This document shows, piece by piece, positions 14,951 through 20,473 of a DNA stretch of 20,473 nt. A model generated the notes under the pieces. That model had not been told where the DNA came from. It did no database searches and saw nothing but the letters and a program-made list of their open reading frames with translations. Source of the stretch: Pseudomonadota bacterium (GTDB taxonomy: Bacteria; Myxococcota_A; Polyangia; Haliangiales; Haliangiaceae); assembly GCA_023428295.1 (NCBI GenBank), contig JAEYYV010000207.1, positions 1-20,473 of the forward strand, written 5' to 3'. Each line of letters starts with the position of its first letter. Positions within the stretch are counted from its first letter, which is position 1. The position numbers and the translations under genes were made by a program.

Positions 14951-16364
14951 GCACTTCGCGGAGGATCACCGTGCCGGGCTGCGCTGTATCCACGTCCCAC
15001 TTGAAGTTATCGATCACCGCGATCGAGTCGAGGATGTGATCGCTCGTGTCCCAGATCGCGATGCGCAGCTTGATGATCTCGCCCGGAGTCACGTTGCCCG
15101 TCGTCTCGAGCCAGCCGGTGCCGCCGCCCTGCTTCGAGTTGGGATCGCACGAGCCTGCGGTCGCTTTGTCGAGGCCCGTGCCGGTGAGCTGATCGATGCC
15201 CGTGCAGGTCATGATGCTGCCCGCAGTGGCCGATGGCGCGCAGCCCGTACGTCCGTTCACGCATTGCGTGAAGAGGCCGGTGTCGCCCGCGGCGAGGTTC
15301 ACGCCGACCGGGTACTTCATGCCGTTCGAGCCTGAATAGAACGCGAGGTTCTTGTCAGGAGGATTGGCCGGCGTGCCCGTGTACGTCGAGTCGAGGAGCA
15401 CGACGAAGAAGTCGTTGTACGGCGAGCACGTGTACTCGGGGAACTCCGAGCTGAAGAAGTTCGTCGCGAGCTTGAAGCTCTTCGCGTTGGTCGGCACGCG
15501 GATCGTGAGCGTGAGCATCACGGGATCCATTGCCTGCGCACCGATCGTGGCGGGGCAGCCCGGTGCGTTCGGCAGCTTGTTGCCGTTGGCCATGTAGAAG
15601 TCCGACGGGAACGCCGATGCCTTGTTGTTGCCGGGCTCGATGACGGCCTGGAAGTCCTGAAAGTTTGGCATGGTGTCGCCCATCGCTGCCGCCGCACCCG
15701 TGGACAGCAGCGCGAGGCTCGAGCCGGCCTTGGGCAGCACGCCCGGTCCGAAGCGCGGACGAATCGTCTGCGCGCGCGCCGCGGGCGTGCCGTTACCATC
15801 GGCGAGCGTGAGCGTCGCGCTGATGACGCCCCACTTCTTCTCGCTCATCGTCGTGGTCTGACAGAGATCGATCGCCTTCGCGTAGTCCATCGCGTTCTGC
15901 GATGCCGACGAGAGGTTCGAATCACACAGCGCGGGCGCGTCGTCGACGACGCCGTTGCAGTCGTCGTCGAAGTTATTGCCCGCGACATCGAACGCACCGG
16001 CGTTCACGCCCGCCGGGTTGTCACACTCCGTCGAATCGCAGCAATCGCCGCCGCACGTGGTGATGCCGTCGCCATCCTCGTCGACGTCCTCGTCCGTTTG
16101 GCCGTTGCAGTTGTTATCGATGCCGTCGGTGCAGTTCTCCGCCGTCGGCACGACCTCGCCGGTGCACGGTCCCCATACTCCGCCCGCTTCGCACGTCCTC
16201 GTTCCGCCGCGGCACGGGCCCACGCCTTGGGTGCCGGGCTGCCCCGTGTAGCAGGACTCGCGCTGGCCAGGACTGCACGGCGCGCTGTCGTCACCGCCGC
16301 GTGCCATATCGGGTCCGCACGCCGCCACCGCCACCACGAGAACGAGCCATCGCGTCCGTTGCAT
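14940..16364 (-). CDS. MopE-like repeat / choice-of-anchor-L-type lipoprotein (paralog 2)
   Basis: A 474-residue paralog of the next gene downstream. The signal is RTRWLVLVVAVAAC (Cys16). It lacks the first Cys cluster of paralog 1 but keeps CYTGQPGTQGVGPCRGGTRTC (near 38-58), the MopE-like motifs TDGIDNNCNGQTDED (79-93) and NNFDDDCNGVVDD (130-142), and the DEDGDGITTCGGDCCDS link. The C-terminal domain has TNFFSSEFPE, YNDFFVVLLDSTYTG, NLAFY and GNVTPGEIIKLRIAIWDTSD, close to identical to paralog 1 in the core. ATG 16364 was chosen over upstream codons because GGAGG lies seven bases before it and it begins a clean lipoprotein signal. Surface location and calcium binding are inferred. The gene ends in the tandem PSE-stop repeat. 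Confidence 0.88.
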   Translation of the reverse strand: MQRTRWLVLVVAVAACGPDMARGGDDSAPCSPGQRESCYTGQPGTQGVGPCRGGTRTCEAGGVWGPCTGEVVPTAENCTDGIDNNCNGQTDEDVDEDGDGITTCGGDCCDSTECDNPAGVNAGAFDVAGNNFDDDCNGVVDDAPALCDSNLSSASQNAMDYAKAIDLCQTTTMSEKKWGVISATLTLADGNGTPAARAQTIRPRFGPGVLPKAGSSLALLSTGAAAAMGDTMPNFQDFQAVIEPGNNKASAFPSDFYMANGNKLPNAPGCPATIGAQAMDPVMLTLTIRVPTNAKSFKLATNFFSSEFPEYTCSPYNDFFVVLLDSTYTGTPANPPDKNLAFYSGSNGMKYPVGVNLAAGDTGLFTQCVNGRTGCAPSATAGSIMTCTGIDQLTGTGLDKATAGSCDPNSKQGGGTGWLETTGNVTPGEIIKLRIAIWDTSDHILDSIAVIDNFKWDVDTAQPGTVILREVPSE

Positions 16365-16396
16365 GGAGCCTCCAGCGCGCAGCATACGCCCCCCAG

Positions 16397-16409
16397 GCAG
16401 GGCCCCTGC
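16397..16409. repeat. short palindrome GCAGGGCCCCTGC between genes
   Basis: Thirteen bases, six-pair arms around a single central base, in the 57-bp gap between the unknown gene and MopE-like paralog 2. Too tight to form an RNA hairpin with a normal loop unless it opens; a protein site is possible. Significance is low. Confidence 0.3.
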
Positions 16410-16421
16410 AAGCAGCAAGTG

Positions 16422-17114
16422 CTAGCCGGTGCGGACCGAGAAATCGCGCACGCTGACGATCTGCTTGCTCTCGAGATCCGCGAGGAAGCTGCGCCCCGAG
16501 CCGATGCGCCCGTCGAAGGCGAGCAGGTACCAGACGTCGAGGGTCCAGCGCGTGTGGTCCGACTCGCAGGGCGGCGTCCACGAAACCGCCTCCAGATCGC
16601 CGAGGTACGTCGGGCGCGAGGGCGAGGCGGACACGAGCTTCTGGTACTCCTCGCAGTTCTGCACGAGCGCGACGGCGGCCGTCGCATCGCGGGTCGCCAC
16701 GGTGCGTCGCCACGCGGAGGTCAAGCGGCATCGGCCAATCTGGCCGCTCGGGGATAGCTCGACCTCGTACGCTTCATCGGCGGCGAGGCCGTCGAAGTCG
16801 GGGACATCGAACTCGGGGAACTTGTCGCGCTCTGCGATCTGCTCGAGCCGATCGTCGAACGCCTCGTAGCCCGCCTCGAGCGTGTCGGTGCCGTAGTAGC
16901 CGTAGATCCGGAGAATCAGGTTCGACGACGGCAGACGGTGATCCCAATCCACGATCGAGATGGCGCCCGCATAGTCGTGGCGAAAGCGCTGCAACGGAGG
17001 CAGCGCCGCGGCGACGCGCGTGGCTGCGCCTTCTTCAGACAAGAGGCCTTGGTACGCGACCCGGGGGTGCAGCCGGATCTCCTCGGCGACGAACGGACGC
17101 AGATCGGAGGACAC
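16422..17114 (-). CDS. hypothetical protein, 230 residues
   Basis: I do not recognise the family. From the GTG at 17114 the product has no signal peptide, lipobox or membrane segment, so it is probably cytoplasmic. The sequence is mixed alpha/beta with many aromatics: IVDWDHRL, LILRIYGYYGTDTLEAGYEAF and WTLDVWYLLAFDGRIG are its most distinctive stretches. Cysteines are few (three). The start lacks a Shine-Dalgarno; TAGTAT (17129-17124) lies nine bases upstream. An in-frame choice further inside would lose the N-terminal helix, so the GTG was kept. It lies 70 bp after the Ig-like gene and 57 bp before MopE-like paralog 2. Neighbouring genes give no functional clue, apart from the run of same-strand envelope genes. 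Confidence 0.75.
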   Translation of the reverse strand: MSSDLRPFVAEEIRLHPRVAYQGLLSEEGAATRVAAALPPLQRFRHDYAGAISIVDWDHRLPSSNLILRIYGYYGTDTLEAGYEAFDDRLEQIAERDKFPEFDVPDFDGLAADEAYEVELSPSGQIGRCRLTSAWRRTVATRDATAAVALVQNCEEYQKLVSASPSRPTYLGDLEAVSWTPPCESDHTRWTLDVWYLLAFDGRIGSGRSFLADLESKQIVSVRDFSVRTG

Positions 17115-17184
17115 CTCGCGCAGATACTACACGCACGGTCGCGCAGACGTGCGCCGAGCGGCCGTCAATTGTCCGCCGTGCTTG

Positions 17185-18288
17185 TCAATTGACGTCGATC
17201 GTCAGCGTCGCTGTATCGGCGGAGACGGTGTTCGTGCAGGTCAACGTGTACTCGGTGGCCGCCGCGATGTTGATCGTGCTGGTCCCGCCGTTGGTCATCG
17301 CGCCCACCCCGTTGTCGATCGCGCAGGTCGCGGCCGGAGTTGGCGTGCCATTGAACGTCCAGGCCCAGGTCACGGTGGTGTCGGTGTTCGCGGTGACCGT
17401 CGCCGGATCGGCGGTGAACGTGGCGATGTTCGGCGCGACCTGCGCCTGCGCCATGATCACCGCGGTCTGCGTATCGGTGCCTGCGGAGCTCGTGCAGGTC
17501 AGCGTGTACGTCGTGTTCGCGGCGATGTTCACGCTGCGGGACTGGCCCTGCGTGATCGCGTTGATGCCGTTGTCGATCGTGCAGGTCGGCGCCGGCGTCG
17601 GTGTCCCCGAATAGGTCCAGTTGAACGTGACGTTCGTCGCCGTGTTCGCGACCACCGTGCTCGGGGTCGTGGTGAACGTGGCGATGTTCGGCGCGACCGG
17701 CGCCGCGACCGTGGTGATCGTGACGTTCTCGGTATCGGAGCCCTCGCTGTTGGTGCACGTCAGCACGAGCTGCGTCGTCGACGGCAGCGTGATGGTCGTG
17801 GCGACACCGCTCGTGACCGCTCCGATGCCGTGATCGAGCGAGCAGTTCGGCGATGGCGCTGGCGTCGTCTCGTACGTCCACGAGAACACCACCTCGCCCG
17901 CGACGTTCGTGAGCAACTGCGACGGCGTCGCGGTCAGGCTCGCGATGACGGGCGCCACGGGATCGAGCGCCACCGAGACAGGCGTCACCGCCGTGTCCGA
18001 GCCTGCGGCGTTGGAGCAGCGCAGCGTATAGGTCGTCGACGCGGACAGCGTGACCGACGACGAGCCCCCGCTATCCATCGGCGTCCCGAGCTCGAGGATC
18101 TCGCACGCGGGTGAATCGGGATCGTTCGAGTAATCCCAGGTCCAGGTCACGGTCGTCGCGACGCCGGCGACGACGGTATCGGGCGACGCCGTGAAGCCGG
18201 TGATCCGCGGCGCATCACCGGTCACTCCACCACCACCACCGCAGGCGGCGAGTACCAACAACGAGATCGTGCGCGACGTGTACGACAT
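17185..18288 (-). CDS. lipoprotein with four tandem Ig-like domains
   Basis: A 367-residue predicted surface lipoprotein: SRTISLLVLAAC (Cys16), a Gly spacer, then four Ig-like repeats of 86-87 residues beginning near 27, 114, 201 and 287. Each has an ITGFTASP/IATFTTTP start, a TWTW or NWTY core strand, a cysteine near the middle and a TLTC strand. The cysteines pair as C62-C91, C149-C178, C236-C265 and C322-C351, always 29 apart, suggesting one disulfide per domain. Repeats 3 and 4 are most alike (TPTPAPTCTIDNGI against TPTPAATCAIDNGV), implying recent internal duplication. ATG 18288 has a GGGGGC element upstream. It follows hisG by 19 bp, so read-through from hisG is likely. The function is probably adhesive or structural; a ligand cannot be named. 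Confidence 0.88.
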   Translation of the reverse strand: MSYTSRTISLLVLAACGGGGGVTGDAPRITGFTASPDTVVAGVATTVTWTWDYSNDPDSPACEILELGTPMDSGGSSSVTLSASTTYTLRCSNAAGSDTAVTPVSVALDPVAPVIASLTATPSQLLTNVAGEVVFSWTYETTPAPSPNCSLDHGIGAVTSGVATTITLPSTTQLVLTCTNSEGSDTENVTITTVAAPVAPNIATFTTTPSTVVANTATNVTFNWTYSGTPTPAPTCTIDNGINAITQGQSRSVNIAANTTYTLTCTSSAGTDTQTAVIMAQAQVAPNIATFTADPATVTANTDTTVTWAWTFNGTPTPAATCAIDNGVGAMTNGGTSTINIAAATEYTLTCTNTVSADTATLTIDVN

Positions 18289-18307
18289 GGTGCCCCCGAT
18301 GGAGAGC

Positions 18308-18940
18308 TTACCCGTGAACGACGCGTTCGAGCGCATCGATCAACGCGCCGATGCGCTCGCCATCCAACTTGAGTCGCGCGGGGTTGACGACGAGCCTCGA
18401 CGAGACATTGGCGATCGTGTCGATCTCGACGAGGCCGTTCTGCCGCAGCGTCTCGCCGGTCTGCGTGATGTCGACGATGCGATCGCACAGGCCCGTGAGC
18501 GGCCCGAGCTCGATCGCTCCCGACAGCTCGATCACCTCGGCGGTGATGCCCTTCTTCTGGAGATACCCCTTGGTCGTGCGCGGGTACTTCGTGGCGATGC
18601 GCAGGTGCGAGAGGCTGCGATCGTCGACGCGCTGATCCGCGCGCTCGGCGACGATCATCCGGCAACGACCGATGCCCAGATCGAGCGGCTCGTACAGATC
18701 GCGGCCCTCCTCGGCGAGCACGTCGCTGCCGACGACACCGATGTCTGCCGCGCCATACGCCACGTACGTCGCGATGTCCGAGTTGCGCAGCACGAGCACG
18801 CGCAGCACGCCGCACTCGAAGACGAGCTTGCGCGAGTCGGCGAACAGCGGCGAGAGGTCATAGCCCGCTTTCGCGAACACACCCGCGGTCTCGTCGAGAA
18901 TGCGGCCCTTCGGGAGCCCGAGGATGAGCGGCCTGGTCAC
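18308..18940 (-). CDS. hisG: ATP phosphoribosyltransferase catalytic subunit, short form (HisG)
   Basis: HisG condenses ATP with PRPP in the first step of histidine synthesis. The 210-residue length is that of the short form, which lacks the C-terminal regulatory domain and needs HisZ in known systems. Family motifs include LGLPKGRI (8-14), ADIGVVGSDVL (65-75), ATKYPRTTKGY (116-126) and the PRPP-binding loop VDITQTGETLRQNGL (156-170). The start is GTG at 18940, nine bases after the two-TM lipoprotein stop. No good Shine-Dalgarno is present, and TAGTCT, which includes the upstream TAG stop, lies six bases before the GTG. No other his gene and no hisZ are in the window. It is wedged between envelope genes. 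Confidence 0.96.
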   Translation of the reverse strand: MTRPLILGLPKGRILDETAGVFAKAGYDLSPLFADSRKLVFECGVLRVLVLRNSDIATYVAYGAADIGVVGSDVLAEEGRDLYEPLDLGIGRCRMIVAERADQRVDDRSLSHLRIATKYPRTTKGYLQKKGITAEVIELSGAIELGPLTGLCDRIVDITQTGETLRQNGLVEIDTIANVSSRLVVNPARLKLDGERIGALIDALERVVHG

Positions 18941-18949
18941 GGCCGAAGA

Positions 18950-19909
18950 CTATCGCGAGTCGGTGGCGGCCTGTGTGCTCGTGGCCGTCGAGAGCGAGCC
19001 GGTGGGCACCGTGATCACCGCGGTGGTCGCGCGCGGGAGATCGGCGGAGAGCTGGCCTTGCGTGCTGCACGCATCGCGTGGCCCGTACGGGTCGCTCGGA
19101 GCGTCGGGCGTGCTCGACGGCGCGTTGGTGTCGGCGGGGCGCGCGCGCACCCATGCGCATCGTTCGCGCGCGTCCACGCGGAGTGGCATCGCGCGGCCTT
19201 CGAAGGTCAGCGCGAGCCCGCCGCCGGGTGCGCCGTCTGACGCGCGCATCCACGCGTCGAGCGCGATCTCGCCGGCCTCCTCGATCGCGCCGAGCGCATC
19301 CACGGGATACGCATCGCCGCCGATCTCGAGCACGAGACCCTCGGGGCAGTCGTCACGGATCGGCGTGACAACAGCCTTGTCCTCGACGGTGTACACCTCT
19401 TTGCGCGGGATGAAGAAGATGGCGGCGGTGCCGATCGCGTCGAGCGCGAGGAAACCGCCCGCGAGCAGGCCCGTGCGATCGTTCGCGGCCATGGGATCGT
19501 TCAGGTCGCGATTGCGATCGAGGAGAAGGAACGCCGCGCCGAGCGCCGCCTCGACGAGGAAGCTGATCGCCGTGGTCTTCTTCCACTTCGAGCCGTAGCG
19601 GAACGCGGAGTGATAGACGCGATCCTGCGCGTGCTGGCGCGTCGAGCAGGTCAGCGCGAACGGGCGCGCCTTCTTGTTCTGGGGGGCGCTGGACTGCGCG
19701 CCGGCGGCATCGACGTCGTACTCGATCGCGAGCGGGAGGGAGACGGAGAGGCGCTCTTGCACGCCGTCGAGTGGCACCGCTTCTTCGCGCACGCCTTCGT
19801 CGAGGAACCGCGCACCGCCGACGGCTTGCGTGGCCACCCAGCCCGTGAAGCATCCCGATGACATCGCGGCGATCGCCGTGAGTGCGAGCGCTTTTCCGTG
19901 CCCCTTCAT
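18950..19909 (-). CDS. lipoprotein with two internal membrane segments, unknown function
   Basis: Family not recognised. The 319-residue product begins KALALTAIAAMSSGC, a lipoprotein signal with Cys20. A polar region (40-110) contains SVSLPLAIEYDVDAAG and a Lys-rich stretch. Two hydrophobic segments follow at about 112-130 and 147-168, with RNRDLNDPMAANDRTG between. The C-terminal region (170-319) has VYTVEDKAVVTPIRDDCPEG, a small beta-like domain (LVLEIGGDAYPVD, LALTFEGRAMPLR) and a Ser/Thr/Ala-rich tail. ATG 19909 overlaps the stop of the W-rich gene (ATGA) and has GGTGGGG upstream. Lipoproteins with internal hydrophobic hairpins of this shape occur in myxobacteria; the role is unknown. hisG follows after nine bases. 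Confidence 0.82.
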   Translation of the reverse strand: MKGHGKALALTAIAAMSSGCFTGWVATQAVGGARFLDEGVREEAVPLDGVQERLSVSLPLAIEYDVDAAGAQSSAPQNKKARPFALTCSTRQHAQDRVYHSAFRYGSKWKKTTAISFLVEAALGAAFLLLDRNRDLNDPMAANDRTGLLAGGFLALDAIGTAAIFFIPRKEVYTVEDKAVVTPIRDDCPEGLVLEIGGDAYPVDALGAIEEAGEIALDAWMRASDGAPGGGLALTFEGRAMPLRVDARERCAWVRARPADTNAPSSTPDAPSDPYGPRDACSTQGQLSADLPRATTAVITVPTGSLSTATSTQAATDSR

Positions 19910-20473
19910 CGCCCCCACCCACCGGGCACGAGGATGTGGACCGAGCCGCGCACGCGCCACTCGGGTGCACGCCACCGCACGTTCGCGCTGGGGCGCATCT
20001 GCCACGAGCCCGGGATCCAGATCCACTGCGTGTTGTTCCACATCCAGTAGCCCGCGACCCACACGACGCGCGGCGCGGGCGCGACCGTGATCGTCTCGAC
20101 CAGCGGCGGCGGCGGAGCGGTGGGCGCACGTGCCGTCTTCTCCTGTTCGATGTCCTCGGGAGGCACGCGCCATTGACCGGCGAGCCACACCCAGTTTCCG
20201 TCGAGCCAGTGCCAGTAGCCGGGACGCCACGTCGCGTTGTCGGACAGCTTCGGCGGCTGCGGATCGTCGAGCGGCGCAGGCGGCGGCCCCTCGGGCGGCG
20301 GCGGTGGTGTGCGCGCCTCGGTGACGCGCGTACGCCAGACCATCTCGCGTCGCGAGCGCTCCTCGGGCGACCAGCAACGCGCGTCGTCCTGGTTCGCGGC
20401 GCAGTACGCCTCGCGCTCCTTGCCGCGTTGGTTCAGCTCGGAGTGCGTCTTGAAACCGCCAGCGCCCCAACAG
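19906..20473 (-). CDS. Trp-rich YXWGXW-repeat-like protein, 5'-partial at the window edge
   Basis: The frame is open to the right edge, giving 188 visible residues. The ATG at 20343 is therefore probably internal, because the upstream codons read like protein (CWGAGGFKTHSELNQRGK, then YCAANQDDARCWSPEERSRRE). After a Pro-rich stretch (PPPPPEGPPPAP) come two Trp/Tyr/Gly-rich repeats, WRPGYWHWLDGNWVWLAGQW and VWVAGYWMWNNTQWIWIPGS, of the type called YXWGXW repeats in databases. These are usually found in secreted or outer-membrane proteins, and the Cys at the visible N-terminus may be the lipidated residue of a signal beyond the edge. The stop overlaps the next gene's ATG, so the two are coupled and probably share a process. 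Confidence 0.75.
   Translation of the reverse strand, partial: CWGAGGFKTHSELNQRGKEREAYCAANQDDARCWSPEERSRREMVWRTRVTEARTPPPPPEGPPPAPLDDPQPPKLSDNATWRPGYWHWLDGNWVWLAGQWRVPPEDIEQEKTARAPTAPPPPLVETITVAPAPRVVWVAGYWMWNNTQWIWIPGSWQMRPSANVRWRAPEWRVRGSVHILVPGGWGR

Noticed and set aside
17164..17191. Two copies of GTCAATTG, 20 bp apart, near the 3' end of the Ig-like gene
   Set aside because: Short, partly coding, and without a further repeat to support an operator or attachment site.
1..20473. Phage defence island, secretion system, CRISPR or biosynthetic cluster
   Set aside because: No nuclease, helicase, reverse transcriptase, toxin-antitoxin pair, NRPS/PKS, repeat-spacer array, transposase or integrase was found on either strand.

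Overview
The window looks like chromosomal DNA of a GC-rich deltaproteobacterium of the Myxococcota type. Pointers are the strong G/C codon bias, frequent GTG starts, an FHA-linked AAA+ regulator, many small lipoproteins, two surface proteins with MopE-like Asp/Asn/Cys repeats joined to a choice-of-anchor-L-like region, and a myxobacterial-style TonB carboxypeptidase-regulatory segment. The lineage below phylum cannot be fixed from this sequence alone. It is almost fully coding: 18 genes and no intergenic gap above about 180 bp. I found no tRNA, rRNA, CRISPR array, insertion sequence or phage gene.

Layout. Plus strand, 1-5152: 3' part of a 2-oxoacid dehydrogenase E2 gene (cut by the window edge), an FHA/GGDEF-like/AAA+/Fis-type regulator, an OmpA-family lipoprotein, a small lipoprotein, and an E1-alpha gene of branched-chain type. 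Minus strand, 5149-5814: lipB, whose stop overlaps the E1-alpha stop. Plus strand, 5859-6251: a Cys-rich lipoprotein with its own TATAAT promoter. From 6241 to the right edge everything is on the minus strand. In transcription order (right to left) it holds a W-rich protein (5' end outside the window), a two-TM lipoprotein, hisG (short form), a four-domain Ig-like lipoprotein, an unknown protein, two paralogous MopE-like lipoproteins, a chimeric DUF4139 lipoprotein, a RedB-like thioredoxin-fold protein, a membrane PAS histidine kinase, lpdA (E3) and a VOC/glyoxalase-fold protein.

How the genes fit together. E2, E1-alpha, E3 and LipB (which supplies the lipoyl group for E2) lie within 8 kb, so the left half is a loose functional cluster for a lipoate-dependent 2-oxoacid dehydrogenase; E1-beta is not visible and may lie left of the window. 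Four-base start/stop overlaps link three pairs: RedB-like/histidine kinase (GTGA), lpdA/VOC protein (ATGA) and W-rich protein/two-TM lipoprotein (ATGA). These are probably translationally coupled. Eight of the 18 genes encode predicted lipoproteins, so much of the right half concerns the cell envelope.

Most unusual items: an AAA+ enhancer-binding-type regulator whose GAFTGA sigma-54 contact loop is missing and which carries a degenerate GGDEF domain; a RedB-like protein paired with a histidine kinase whose membrane domain has conserved-looking histidines; a DUF4139 protein interrupted by TonB-plug-like and OmpA-like segments; and a 12-bp tandem triplication that repeats the stop codon of one MopE-like gene three times in frame.
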